From Leguminivora glycinivorella (Eukaryota; Arthropoda; Insecta; Lepidoptera; Tortricidae): a stretch of DNA of 64,000 bases. Under the pieces are notes generated by a model. That model was not told the DNA's origin. It made no database searches and was given only the letters and a program-made list of their open reading frames with translations. Every line of letters begins with the position of its first letter. Positions within the stretch are counted from its first letter, which is position 1. This document shows positions 48,946 through 59,990 of this stretch, in pieces. The position numbers and the translations under genes are program-made. Location of the stretch: assembly GCF_023078275.1 (NCBI RefSeq), contig NC_062992.1, positions 12,413,706-12,477,705 of the forward strand, read 5' to 3'.

Positions 48946-48958
48946 ACATCATGGCCTA

Positions 48959-49003
48959 TTTTAACCCCCGACGCAAAAACGACGGGGTGTTATAAGTTGG
49001 ACG

Positions 49004-49034
<31 letters not shown>

Positions 49035-49205
49035 GTATGTGTCTGTCTGTGGCACCGTAGCTCCCGAACGGATGAACCGATTTAGATTTCGTTTTTTTTG
49101 TCTGAAAGCTGAGTTAGTCGGGAGTATTCTTAGCCATGTTTCATGAAAATCGGTCTACTATGTAGCGGTCGGGGGTTTTTTCAAAATTTTAATTTTGTGG
49201 TTAGG
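48959..49205 (+). mobile_element. R7 repeat, plus strand, complete
   Basis: TTTTAACCCCCGACGCAAAA to AATTTTAATTTTGTGGTTAG. Confidence 0.8.
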
Positions 49206-49310
49206 TTATTATTATTATAAATGGGCTTGCTTACTCTTGGCCACAGTCTAGCCAAAGGCAAAGACAAAGAGGTGACTCACCCAGAACATGCTTGTTCACC
49301 CTTGATTTGA
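49205..49310 (+). repeat. GGGCTTACTCTTGGCC repeat, copy 1 (copy 2 at 61538)
   Basis: TATTATTATAAATGGGCTTG, ACTCTTGGCCACAGTCTAGC, CAAAGGCAAAGAC and TTGATTTGAT recur in order at 61538-61650. An R9 scrap follows at 49356-49412. Confidence 0.6.
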
Positions 49311-49564
49311 TTATTTTCATAAAATTACTAAAACATTGTGCATAATACAAAGTAGGTACATACATACATACAATCACGCCTGTTTCCCAGAGGGGTAGGC
49401 AGAGATCACGGATTTCCATTTACTACGATCCTGAGAAACCATTTTCGCTTTACACACTTACCTACAATTCAAATTGTTTTTCTTTTTTGGTGAGTGGCCA
49501 TCATAAAGTAAGCATTTAATATAGGAAGAAAATTAAACCAAATTAAATTAAAGCAAGTTCCGAC

Positions 49565-49745
49565 TCATCCATACTAATATTATAAATGGGAAAGTGTGTG
49601 TGTCTGTTTGTTAGTCCGTCTTTCACGGCAAAACGGAGCGACGAATTGACGTGATTTTTTAAGTGGAGATAGTTGAAGGGATGGAAAGTGACATAGGCTA
49701 CTTTTTGTCTTTTTCTATCGCGAGCGAAGCCGTCGGCAAAAGCTA
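49565..49745 (-). mobile_element. R6 retroposon tail
   Basis: ATACTAATATTATAAATGGG to ATCGCGAGCGAAGCCGTCGG and CAAAAGCTA. Confidence 0.75.
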
Positions 49746-51536
49746 ATAGTTCCATAAACGTTCAAGACATAGGTAATCGCAGGAAGTGGTATATCATGGA
49801 AGACGCAAAAACAGACAGACACACAGATTATCTATTGTTTACGTAAAGTATTGTAACATGACAACGTTACGATTTACATCCGTATGGTTTATAACTATAG
49901 GGAACTGACAATATACAGGGTGTAACTTGCATGTTCTCTGACGTCTGACGTAATGTACTATAATTTAACTATCCATCAAAACCCTAATGTGTGGTCACCT
50001 GGTCCGTAGTATTTCTTCGCAGGAGTTTGATTATTATTTTAAGTAAAACAGTACATTTGTTTTTACTAATCGATGGAGCAATAGTAAATATTTTTTACTA
50101 ACGAGTAGACTATAGCAATTGTCTAATTAACAACCAAATGTTACGTAAATTGATTTATTTTTATGACAAACGTTTCAATTGAGGGATCATCTTTAATCGA
50201 TTGAAACTTTTGAATGGCATCTTTTACAAACTAAAGCTTGAATTTACAATGGATCGAGTACTTTTACTAACTCTCAGTCACACCTATATTTTAAATAATA
50301 CTATTAAATTGTTCTCTCTTAATGTAAACTTATCGTGATCGATTGAGGGACCACATTCTGCATGCCATTTTTTCGTATTGAGTAAGCAGAAAGGAGTCAC
50401 AATTAATGAAATTAATATTACAAATCTTTTACTAAGAGTATTCATTTACAGAAGTTGTAAATTTGAAGTGGATTATGAAATATGGATACCTGACATGCAC
50501 GACTGAGGGTCCCCCTTTAACCGAATGTAACTTTTGAGTACCTACTTTTACAAATTATTGATTGAATTTACAATCGTTTGAGAACTTTTACTAAAGACTG
50601 ACACATTCAAAAGCTCGAAATTCTGACGTGGACCCTCAATGGGAACGCACATGAACTATACACCGTGTTTCACTTAACACTAAAAACCTGAAAACACTTT
50701 GTTCAGAATCGAGAGTAGAATCGATTGAGCTATATCTTGATGGGGGTAATATTTTTATTTAAATTAGTATTATTAGTTATTTTTTACGTGCCCATTCTAT
50801 TGTACTCGTAATACAACATTGTGTATATCGCATTGCTAGAGGTTGTTTACCTTTTTTCAGTATTTAGGGGTATTAATACTGGCCGGTTACTTGGACGATT
50901 ATTTTTTCCGCTACTAGTTTGACGTTGTTTGTCAGTTTAATCTTAATGTTTATCATAAGTCATAACAAATTGAACTCGTACCTAATTACGACCTTGTCAT
51001 TTTGAATATTGAGTTTATTTGCTTACTGCGATTACCTGTCCAATTTGAAGTTTACTGTGACAAAGCTTTAAAGTGTTTTACAGTGACATCTTAGCTGTCT
51101 ATTGGTAAACCTTATGTCGTTGCAGTAACGTACACAAATAAATAGTCTTATGGTTTATGATGGTAGTTAGCAATTATTTTATTGAGTGTAGAGCTAAAAG
51201 TCAAGTAGAGCTGTACAGAAAATTAAAAAATCAATTTAAAAAAAAAGTAACGATCAGATTAAAAGATGAATACTCTAGATGAGTTTAAAAAAATAAAAAT
51301 CAGTTGGGGTGTCTGAGGTTTTGAGTGATACCGGAAACACCGTGTATTGATAGGACTGTTGTGAATTCGGCTGTTTCAGACATATCGACAGATTGGCATT
51401 CCTATTAGTAGCGTAGTGTAATATAACACAGCACGTCAGTTACCATCCGGGTTCAATGTGCCAGTGTGCGTGAGTGCATGTGTGTAAGTGAGTTATAGGA
51501 AACTGATACTCTATAGAACCGTCTGTGTTGTTTACT
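49746..51536. other. Longest stretch without a recognised element
   Basis: About 1.8 kb. No gene supported. Between 50160 and 50640 two loosely similar modules share TTTTACAAA, GAATTTACAAT and GAGTACTTTTACTAA-type phrases and a GAGGGACCAC/GGACCCTCAA motif, so an old degenerate repeat may be present. 50640-51536 is plain AT-rich sequence, the best candidate for host non-coding DNA. Confidence 0.35.
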
Positions 51537-51720
51537 TATTTTTCTACTCCGGAACTGTAATTCGTCATTTACAGGGTCGTGCATAGATCTATAAAACCCT
51601 ACATAAAAGTCTATTCCCCAAAGCCAGCGTCCGCCGGCTTTTCGCGCATGCGCGCAGTATCGAAAAAACTGAAAACGCATTGTTTGGCTCTGTAACCATG
51701 GCAACGCATTGTTATAATAA
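51537..51720 (+). repeat. 170-bp repeat, copy 1 (copy 2 at 55933-56105)
   Basis: TTCGTCATTTACAGGGTCG, AAAACCCTACATAAAAGTCT and GCATTGTTTGGCTCTGTAAC recur in order at 55933. Class unknown. Confidence 0.65.
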
Positions 51721-51851
51721 TACTGCGCACGTGCGCGGGAAGGCTTTGGGCAGCTGACAGCGCAAACCTTTGCGTCAAAATACGGAAACAATGTGAATTT
51801 CACGAAAGTTTTAAAGAAAACTATTAAAAACTAAGAGCATGGTCATAGAAA

Positions 51852-51990
51852 AAGTATGTATGCAACGGTCTTTAACTGAGTCAAAAAATACTCGTGGCGT
51901 CTTAATAACAATTTTCGGCTTCGCCTCAAATTGTTACCCACGCCACTCGCCTTTTTTGACCTCCTTTAAACGCCTGTTGCATAAAATACT
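51852..51990. mobile_element. Hairpin MITE, AGTATGTATGCAACGG ends
   Basis: AGTATGTATGCAACGGTCTT and TGTTGCATAAAATACT; TGAGTCAAAAAATACTCGTG and GCCTTTTTTGACCTCC; ACAATTTTCGGC and AAATTGT around the tip. A half copy lies at 26508. Confidence 0.8.
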
Positions 51991-52269
51991 ATTTTCTCAA
52001 ACAAGGTATTAAATATTGTCATTACGTTCGTTAAAATAGGCTTGAAAGTATAACCTTGCAGGCGGTAATGTGTAGCCTAGGACGAGAAGCGAAAATTATT
52101 TCTTTTTTATGATAACATTTCATGGTCACTTTCTGTAAAGATTTCCATACAAAATGACCCGTATTTATTGTCCGCGAGTGTATAAGGACCTTTGCAGACC
52201 TGACCAACGGCAATTCGTAGGGTCTAAGTAACAGCCGGCAATCCCTTATTTCCCGGCGTCTGCAGTAAT

Positions 52270-52450
52270 CCATACTTAATATTATAAATGGGAAAGTGTG
52301 TGTATCTGTTTGTTTGTCCGTCTTTCACGGCAAAACGGAGCGACGAATTGACGTGATCTTTTAAATGGAGATGGTTGAAGGGATGGAGAGTGACATAGGC
52401 TACTTTTTGTCTCTTTCTAACGCGAGCGAAGCTGCGGGCAAAAGCTAGTA
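52270..52450 (-). mobile_element. R6 retroposon tail
   Basis: CATACTTAATATTATAAATG to GCGAGCGAAGCTGCGGGCAA and AAGCTAGTA. Confidence 0.75.
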
Positions 52451-52457
52451 TAATATA

Positions 52458-52682
52458 TTGGGGACACCTTACACAGATCAACTTAGCCTAGTAAGCAAAG
52501 CTTGTACTATGGGTGCTAAGCGACGATATACATACTTAAATAGATAAATACATAAAACGTCCATGACTCAGGAACAAATATCTGTGCTCATCACACAAAT
52601 AAATGCCCTTACCGGTATTCGAACCCAGGACCGCGGCTTAGCACTCTTAGCAGGCAGGGTCTCTACCGACTGAGGCAGATCG
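52458..52682 (-). mobile_element. SINE-1 subfamily b, minus strand
   Basis: GGGGACACCTTACACAGATC at the left, GGTGCTAAGCGACGATATAC in the middle, and head GATCTGCCTCAGTCGGTAGA read on the minus strand. A 7-bp CTTAGCA-type duplication lies beside the B box. Confidence 0.75.
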
Positions 52683-53262
52683 GTCGACTACAAAGAGATG
52701 TATACATTTTTTCACCTTATTACAATGCAATAGTAGTAAATGCAATAGCTACCGCTGGCGCTAGTTGCAACTAGCAATGGCCGCCTTAATGAACAGCCAT
52801 AGTATGGTACGACCAAACGATGGAACGCTGTGTGTGCGATCTGGTGTATGACGCTTTCCTTTTTTCTTTTAATTAATTTAATGTGTTCTGTCCTGTTCTG
52901 TTTGTTCTTTCTTTTGTATACTTAGATCTTGCTTATATCACAGCCTGTTGTTATTTTTCTTGTAACGTTTTCAATTTTATTCTTTTTAACTGTAGTCCAT
53001 TTTTCTTGTATATGTGTTTTGCATTTCTTCTGTCTGTTGCCCTCCGTGAATCTTTCTCACTTGATGGTCTCATCGGAAGATCAGCGCTGGAAGTCACCAG
53101 CAACACGCTGAGATGAGGCCATTTCGTGGCACTTCATTACTTTCTGTCTTGTTGTTATTATGTGTTCTTTGTCTTGTCTGTGTTCACAAATAAATGTTTA
53201 TTCTATTCTATTATATTCTATTCAATAAGGTGAAAAAGTGGATACATCTCTTTGTAGTCGAC
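52683..53262. mobile_element. TIR element carrying a LINE-like tail
   Basis: GTCGACTACAAAGAGATGTA and TTTTTTCACCTTATT at the left are inverted at the right (AATAAGGTGAAAAAGTGG, TACATCTCTTTGTAGTCGAC). The interior ends CACAAATAAATGTTTATTCT plus TATTC repeats, a retroposon tail, so a LINE or processed copy seems to have landed in the element. Confidence 0.6.
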
Positions 53263-53493
53263 TGTACCTTGGTAGTCACATTGCACTAGTATTTACCAGT
53301 CAGTTACTTGAATTTCAATAACTGTCAGTACTAGGCAAGCCTGCCGTGCGCGTCCCATAAGTTTCTCTACTATTTAATATAACAGCAGAGCTCAAAACAA
53401 TTAACATCAAGGACAGAAACTAGGGCGAAATTAACTTGCTAGTTCTCATTAACTACTGAACTAACTATGCAAGTTAAATATATACTCTATCAT

Positions 53494-53953
53494 CCATACT
53501 AATATTATAAATGGGAAAGTGTGTGTGTCTATTTGTTAGTTCGTCCTTCACGGTAAAATGGAGCGACGAATTGTCGTGATTTTTTAAGTGGAGAATATAC
53601 TCTTTATTTACATGAACATATTTACATAATTATATAAGAAACTAAGACTAAACTTAAAAGCTAGCTAATGTCTAAAATAGGCCCTTGAGGCATTGTACCA
53701 AGGATACTGGCGACATTTCCTCGCTGTATCGCAATGCTGATACGTTGAGCGAGGAAGTCGCCAGCTCTTCGGTCACCAGTTACCTCAACCAGACGCTTCG
53801 CGATTTCTGTGAACAACTTGTTCGCGCTGGGGCCCCATGGACCTAGAGTTTCTACACCAAAGGGTACAAAAAGGTATTCTTTGCCAAGACTTTTGTATTT
53901 ATTACGTTTCAAAATTTAGTGGAGATAGTTGAAGGGATGGAGAGTGACATAGC
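53494..53953 (-). mobile_element. R6 retroposon tail split by a LINE
   Basis: CATACTAATATTATAAATGG to TTTTTTAAGTGGAGA (53594), then AGTGGAGATAGTTGAAGGGA at 53918 onwards; it ends after GAGAGTGACATAG. A scrap of the ATATCGTCACTA MITE follows (53951-53990). Confidence 0.8.
53595..53917 (-). pseudogene. 5'-truncated LINE, ORF2 C-terminal fragment
   Basis: AGTGGAGA flanks the copy (53587-53594, 53918-53925). The minus strand encodes EYLFVPFGVETLGPWGPSAN, then KRLVEVTGDRRAGDFLAQRI, SIAIQRGNVASILGT and stop at 53661. The order PFGVETLGPWG, TGD-x-RA, QRIS-AIQRGN-x-AS-x-LGT is one I remember at the C-terminus of reverse-transcriptase proteins of invertebrate LINEs. A 3'UTR follows, ending GTAAATAAAGAGTATAT. 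The frame is intact but has no start; it is a dead-on-arrival copy. Confidence 0.8.
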
Positions 53954-53990
53954 GTCACTACTTTTAAAAAAACTTGTACCTTTGTCTGTC

Positions 53991-54284
53991 AATGAAAAAA
54001 ATGTCCTCTCTTATTAAGTAGCTAAAGAATTGAACCACAATTTATGCCAAACGGTGGCAATTTGGCAAACATACGTAATTTTGGAAACTTCTCTTCAGGG
54101 CGCAAGTATCTTGAGGAAGCAATCTCTCTACATCGACTGATAAATCTATGTTTAAAATAGAGACTCAACAGATATCCGGTCGCTATTCGGTATCTGGCCT
54201 ATCCGACTACAGTTTACTATCCGGCCGCACCGGACTGTAGCGTAGAATGCGGACGGATATCGAATACTTCTTTATTCCTAATCC
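53991..54284. other. No gene or recognised element seen
   Basis: Unassigned; CGGTCGCTATTCGGTATC and related phrases around 54180-54260 are GC-richer. Confidence 0.25.
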
Positions 54285-54470
54285 ATATTACCTAATATTA
54301 TAAATAGGAAAGTGTGTGTGTCTCTTTGTTTGTCCGTCTTTCACGACAAAACGAAGCGACGAATTGTCGTGATTTTTTAAGTGGAAACAGTTTAAGGGAA
54401 GGAGAGTGACATGGGCTACTTCTTGTCTCTTTCTAACGCGAGCGAAGCCGCAGGAAAAAATTAGTATTAT
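54285..54470 (-). mobile_element. R6 retroposon tail
   Basis: CTAATATTATAAATAGGAAA to TAACGCGAGCGAAGCCGCAG. Confidence 0.7.
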
Positions 54471-54954
54471 ATACACTTCCCTGTATTCACCTTATTATTA
54501 AATTATTCTAGAATTCAAGCGAACTCCGCAGCCGCGCTAAATTGCGTGTAAAGCAATAAGATTGCGGACGAGGGTTGTAAATGGGTTGGCGGGCGGAAAA
54601 CGTCACTTTACGTTTAGGGGATGGATTACGTTTTGTACGGGTTAGTTTAATGAAATGTTACGTTACATTCACTAAGGTAGGCCGGTTCATACTTCGCTTT
54701 TTAAAGTTTTATTTAAAGTGAATGTGATTTGTTTAGGTACTATTTAATAATTATTTTTAAACCTATTTATGTATGGAATTTAAGTAGGTAAGAGAATATT
54801 TTTTTCAAAATGTTTAGAGATACGAGTAGGTACCATTTCGTTCGCTATTTACTTCTCTGCAATATTTGAATATAGATAATTCATATTGAGCGATTCCTTT
54901 TTAGCATTCTACATTCACCTCGTAATGTCTGTGGTCTCCTTAAAGTTACGTGCA
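54471..54954. other. No gene or recognised element seen
   Basis: AT-rich, non-repetitive in this window. Confidence 0.25.
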
Positions 54955-55086
54955 TTTTCACATTATCCGATCCGATATCGGATGTCTGAATTGTCGGACC
55001 GATATCCCATATATTTTCGCCGCCATCTTTGATTTTGTCCTCTGAAATCCTTCCTACATACGACATCGGATCGAATAATCTGAAAA
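54955..55086. mobile_element. TTTTCACATTATCCGAT MITE
   Basis: TTTTCACATTATCCGATCCG and ATCGGATCGAATAATCTGAAA are roughly inverted; the CCGATATCGGATG palindrome sits next to the left end. 132 bp. Partial copies at 34010 and 57587. Confidence 0.75.
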
Positions 55087-55296
55087 CTCACTTAGTAAAA
55101 TATCCCATATAAAACTATCAAAAACTTAATATCAACCAGATGATAAATGATATTCCGACCCCAATAACTTCCAAAGCCAATATTTCATCCAAAAATTACA
55201 GATATCTATTAAATAATTCAATATTATATGAAAAATGATCTTCGCTTAACTATCTGCGAGAAATTATAGGGGAACCGACGAATTATGAGCCCAGGT

Positions 55297-55444
55297 GCCG
55301 TAGCCTAATGGCATTACTGCGACGCGAAACGCCAACGAAACGCCGCGAAAGGTAGTCTCTGTCGCGCAAATACGCAAGAGCGACAGAGATAATCCGCGCT
55401 TGATCGTGAGCATTTGTGTATTCGGCTATTTCGGCTACGCACAC
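55297..55444 (+). mobile_element. GTAGCC-family MITE
   Basis: GCCGTAGCCTAATGGCATTA to ATTTCGGCTACGCAC; the centre has GCGACAGAGATAATCCG. Confidence 0.7.
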
Positions 55445-55461
55445 AGCCGGCCTAACTGAGA

Positions 55462-55577
55462 CAATCGTTGACGCTACGTGGCAATCTAAATGCAGTCTGT
55501 CTCTGTCGCGCCACTATAGAAGTGCGATAGGGACAGCTAGCTACGATACGCTTACGGACCGTAAGCGATTGTCACGT
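55462..55577. mobile_element. GACAATCG MITE related to the GTAGCC family
   Basis: GACAATCGTTGACGC and GTAAGCGATTGTC are inverted ends; the inside retains CTGTCTCTGTCGCGCCA and GTGCGATAGGGACAG, which parallels the GTAGCC centre. Probably a sister family. Confidence 0.6.
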
Positions 55578-56209
55578 CACCTTTTCATGGATATTCAACC
55601 CGATATCTATAGAAATAATGTCGATTTTCATATTAAAATCGGTGGTTTGACATACATTATTGGCAAATGCTTTGTTAAAGAGACCGTAACGTGTGGTGTA
55701 TAAGGTGGATTTTTGTTTCTTGCGATGTTTTGCCAGGTAAGAGTTTTTGAATTATAGGTTTAAGCATAATAACATTTGAGTATAATGACCCGATTACCAT
55801 AACTTTAGTCCATGAAAATTTTATCATAGAGGAATTCAGGGCATAAATATGTTATAAGGTTTCTGCAAATTGTGTGTCCATACAGTGAGGGTTATAAAAA
55901 CCACTGCGTAGCGTGTAGTTTTATATACATTTTTCTACTCCCGAACATTCGATTCGTCATTTACTGGGTCGCGTATAGATCTTTAAAACCCTACATAAAA
56001 GTCTATTTTCCAAAGCCAACCCCGCCGGCTTCCCGAGCACTGACGCAGTAACAAAAAAAATTGAAATAGCATTGTTTGGCTCTGTAACCAAGGAAACGCA
56101 TAGATTCTATTCTCGAAAAGTTTTGTCTTTTACCTTCCGTGTCCCAACGCGGAGAATTTATGTTTTGAGTTGTTAAAAGTACTAAAATTATTAACTTTAC
56201 TTACCTTTA
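55578..56209 (+). repeat. Unassigned sequence plus 170-bp repeat copy 2
   Basis: 55578-55932 shows nothing recognisable. 55933-56105 matches 51537-51720. Confidence 0.4.
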
Positions 56210-56455
56210 TTACTGTACTAGCTTCTTCCCGCTACTTCGCCCACGTACTAAAAGTACCTAATATTATTCAAACGTTGAACTTTGTCCCCCATTTTACCCT
56301 TTAGGATGCGAATTTTGAAAAATCCTTTCTTAGTGCTTCTCTACATCTTATAAGGAACCTACGTGCCAAATTTGGTATCTCTAGGACCAGCGGTTTCGGC
56401 TGTGCCTTGATATGTCAGTCAGTCAGTTTCTTCTTTTATATATTTAGATATCTTT
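56210..56455 (+). mobile_element. Retroposon 3' end (copy of 4529 family)
   Basis: ACTAGCTTCTTCCCGCTACT, AAAATCCTTTCTTAGTGCTT, AGGACCAGCGGTTTCGGCTG, GTCAGTCAGTCAGTTTCTTC. Confidence 0.65.
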
Positions 56456-57040
56456 GAATAAAATCTTGAACTTGGTGACTTTAAACACACGAGAAGTAAA
56501 GGGAGATGCGAGCGAGTAGTACCTAAGTGTAGTTTAACGATTAGACCGCCTGTTATCTGCCTCAATTTATAATAATTTGTTTTGTCTCCACTGTATACTA
56601 TCTTTTGCTGAGGTGTGCCAATAAAGAGTATTCTACCTATCAGCAGCGGCTGGTCCATACAAGCCGATTCCCACCGGCTTGCCTCAAATTGATTACTAGT
56701 AAAGGACCTATTCATGTTAAGGTAATAGGTTTCTTTTTGCTCAGTGTTGCCTAGCAGAAATTTTCACTAGCCGCCACTGCTATCTATCTATCTAATACAT
56801 TTGTACCCAAACTTTTACAAAAAGTACAACGCACAAAAAATCGTTTATCACTGCTCCCACTAGTTCCTCAGGTGGTAAATCATCTTAATCACTAGATTCA
56901 CCCACTTTTATTAATTTAAAGGCAGAAAATTTTACTATATTCAACGTCAAATTACTTTATCCACCAGTGGATAAAATGCGTTTTTACCCGCTGGCATTAC
57001 CGGATAAAACACGTGTTTCCGAGCTAGTGAGGAGAAAAAA
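56456..57040 (+). mobile_element. R5 repeat, diverged and interrupted
   Basis: 56456-56530 (ACACGAGAAGTAAAG) and 56800-57040 (GTTTATCACTGCTCCCACTA to AGCTAGTGAGGAGAAAA) are R5; the middle contains unrelated sequence and the hAT-like MITE. Confidence 0.65.
56641..56779. mobile_element. hAT-like MITE, copy 2
   Basis: CAGCAGCGGCTGGTCCATAC and CACTAGCCGCCACTG; flanks CTACCTAT (56633-56640) and CTATCTAT (56780-56787), 7 of 8 identical and fitting nTnnnnAn. Confidence 0.8.
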
Positions 57041-57269
57041 TATAAATAGTTTAAGTAATATAAACTGTTTTATAATATTTCCTGTACTTCTACCATTGTA
57101 TTCCGATTACCGAGTTAAAACCGCGGTCCGAAACGAAGAGTTATATCCACGGCTATTGTCAAGTAAATATCAGATAAAGTGCAAAACAAGCCGAGTGGCA
57201 ATTAGTTAGAAAGTTGAGACAACCTGTGGTCAGAGAGCTGTGGAGTCGCTGTTCGGTCAAAACTATTTT

Positions 57270-57487
57270 TAACGACGGGGTGTTATACCTAAGTTTGACG
57301 TGTCTGTCTGTCTGTGTGTGTGTCTGTCTGTGGCATTGTAGCTCCCGAACGGATGAACCGATTTAGATTTAGTTTTTTTTTTTGCTTGAAGGCTGAGTTA
57401 GTCGGGAGTGTTCTTAGCCATATTTTATGAAAATTGGTCTACTGAGTCAGGGGTTTTTCAAAATTTTAATTTTGTGGTTAGGTTATA
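57270..57487 (+). mobile_element. R7 repeat, plus strand
   Basis: AACGACGGGGTGTTATACCT to TTTAATTTTGTGGTTAGG. Confidence 0.75.
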
Positions 57488-57586
57488 TGGCTTGGATTGG
57501 GCGACATACTTGTGATGGCAAATTGTCTCAAACAAACACGTTGATTAAAACAAACTTACTAAAACTTTACCACTTATTTTAAAGCG

Positions 57587-57640
57587 TTTTCACACGATCC
57601 AATCCAATATCGGATGCAGGTAGAATGTCAAAGGCAAATG
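57587..57640. mobile_element. TTTTCACA-type MITE fragment
   Basis: TTTTCACACGATCCAATCCA and ATATCGGATGCAGG match the left end of the element at 54955. Confidence 0.5.
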
Positions 57641-57789
57641 TCAAATATATGATAATATTTTGAAAATGTCAAAACCCACTTATGCTTCGTAGGCAATTTT
57701 AAATAACTGCGTTGCGCACTGTAGTCTGTATTGGGTATCCAGCAGTTGTCGTGGTAAAAGATGGATATATTTACGTATTTACTTTCATT

Positions 57790-57955
57790 AAAAATTTGAA
57801 TAAACCCCGACCGCGACATAGTATACCGATTTTCATGAAACATGGCTAAGAACACTCCCGACTAACTCAACTTTCAAACAAAAAAAACTAAATCGAAATC
57901 GGTTCAGCCGTATAACAAACACCCTGTCGTTATTGCGTCAGGGGTTATAAAATAT
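57790..57955 (-). mobile_element. R7 repeat, minus strand, shortened
   Basis: AACCCCGACCGCGACATAGT to TTATTGCGTCAGGGGTTATA; the microsatellite is missing. Confidence 0.7.
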
Positions 57956-58819
57956 AACCCACTTTTCCCAGATTCTCGGAACTTAACCCATTCGCTGACA
58001 CTACGTAGACAGCCAAACTACTGTCGCAGAAAGGACATTCTCACTTCTCAGTGACAGTACGGTTAAGATCAGTAGGGTTAAGCTCACAGATCAGGTCAGA
58101 TTATTATCACATCAGCCAGTTAGACGACATTTCATTTCTTCACAACTCGAAATTTAAATGAAATGTATGTTTTGAACATCTCAACATTTTAAAATCAGGA
58201 TTAGCGTTTGTTCTCTTGACAATGAATCTCTAAACTTTAGAAGGCTTGTAAAGTGTTGTGGGTATACCCGTTGTACCCTCTCTACTCCTTTCTCTGTCCC
58301 TCAACGGCCATATTAAAATAATTTGCGGACAGGCAATAGTTAGGAGAGTCCATAAAATTGCCCAGTTTACGCGGGGAGGGCAGAATTAATTTAGCTATAA
58401 TTTAGACGCGTAAATCGCTAAGTTAATTAGTGAAGGAATTTTGATAGTTATTTGTTTATACAGGGTGTCTTTATATCTGAGAAATTTAATAACTTATACT
58501 ACGACTTCCAACTTTACTTCATATTTTGGTTGGATAATAATATTTTTTTTTTTACGTCCAACCTTTATTTCGGGAAAAAATCCTGTTTCATATAGTTTCG
58601 TTTTGATTTAAACGAAATATTTATATAATTAGGACTGTGATAAAAATGGGCAGATTTAATAATTAGGTATGTGTTTTGGAATGAACTATCAAAGTGTTTA
58701 TATTTCTTATTGGAGTTCATGTATTTTTAACTTTTTAGTTCGTTTTATTAACAAATAAAAAACTCTTTTTGAAAAACGTTTTTTTTTTCGTTTAATTGTA
58801 TATTTGGTACATAGGTACC
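57956..58819. other. No gene or recognised element seen
   Basis: AT-rich, about 860 bp. A weak inverted pair (TTAACCCATTCGCTGACA, GTGACAGTACGGTTAA) at 57993-58080 may be an old MITE. Confidence 0.3.
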
Positions 58820-59297
58820 CTTTTCACTCCCTTTAGTCGTGTTTTAATTTATCGCCACTCGTTTCGATTTTAATCTTTTCCGCACTTGTATCGTAATTTA
58901 CTATTTTTTGAGTAGCATTTACCATCCTATTTTTCTACCGTAAAAGTTAATTCTACTCACGAAAACGTTTAAAACGAAACTCAAACACAGTTAGGGTAAT
59001 TCATTACAATCATTGAAAAACTTGGTAACGGAATAGAAAAGTTACTTCCAGGAAAGTTACTTCCCCCGGGATATTGTTCTAAGTGAAAATTCGATACATT
59101 TTGTTTATATAAAACTTTGCATTGAGTTTCACATTTTTGTTTTTTGTTTCTCACTTTTAAGGAGTTGTTATTTTTGTCATTTTAAATTATTAAATTAAAC
59201 TCGTGTCGATTTAACACACTCCATTCGGTAGTGTTTTAAATTATTGCCTCTCGTTCCGAACTATCTCTTTTCCGCACGTGTATCGTAATGTACTATT
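58820..59297. mobile_element. Two half units of the double-hairpin element
   Basis: 58820-58900 (CGTGTTTTAATTTATCGCCA, GCACTTGTATCGTAATTTAC) and 59205-59297 (ACTCGTGTCGATTTAACACA, GCACGTGTATCGTAATGTAC) each keep only the second stem-loop side. The roughly 300 bp between them is unassigned. Confidence 0.6.
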
Positions 59298-59375
59298 AAC
59301 TCAATCTTGATTTTTTAACGTGGCATTTTCGGATGACATGTTGGCTATGCATACTATTTTTTTTTTACTTATTAG

Positions 59376-59660
59376 CAAAGACATATGTAACTCCGTATAG
59401 ACGGATAAAGTCTAAGAAAAAAACGTACCTCAAAGCCCTAGAGAAAAAGGTGCGGTGGCCTAGATGGCGTTACACCTTTCGGGAACGCTCGGCTAGATGG
59501 CGCTAATATTATTATTTGACATTTTAATACATATCAAGGTAACAATAATTATGGACCAATTTCAAAAGTTTTAAGATTGTGTCGAGAGATGGCAGTCTAT
59601 GCACTGTGATTACACATTTTACTTTGACATTAACTCTCTATAATACTCGATCCTCTTTGG
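59376..59660 (+). mobile_element. R11 repeat, plus strand
   Basis: CAAAGACATATGTAACTCCG to ATAATACTCGATCCTCTTTG. Confidence 0.75.
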
Positions 59661-59892
59661 TATTAGGCACTGATGCTTAATATTTCATTCCTAATAAAAT
59701 AGTTGGAAAGATTTGTGAAGGAAATAAACTATACATTATTTACAACCGAGTATATAAACAACATACTGAAATATCTGCTATTTTCCCTTTACATAACTCA
59801 TTGTTGGCACGCGAATTCTTAGAGCGGAACGTGAAAAACCGCCGGATGCAAATCTAGATGGGAACTGTACTATACTGTGTACAGTTGGAGAC

Positions 59893-59990
59893 ATTATTAT
59901 TATTATTTGGAGCCTGTCTTGTCCCACTGCTGGGCAAAGGCCTCCCTCCCACTTATCTCTTCAAAGCCGTGTCTGGCCATTCCTTTAAAA
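59893..59990 (-). mobile_element. RTE-like LINE fragment
   Basis: ATTATTATTATTTGGAGCCT then GTCCCACTGCTGGGCAAAGG and CCTCCC. The minus strand gives a GG-x-x-PFAQQWDKT-like end with TAAT repeats, a frequent moth LINE terminus in my experience. Confidence 0.5.

Noticed and set aside
51453..51803. 116-codon minus ORF (SCPKPSRARAQYY...)
   Set aside because: It overlaps the 170-bp repeat also present at 55933, where the frame is not kept.
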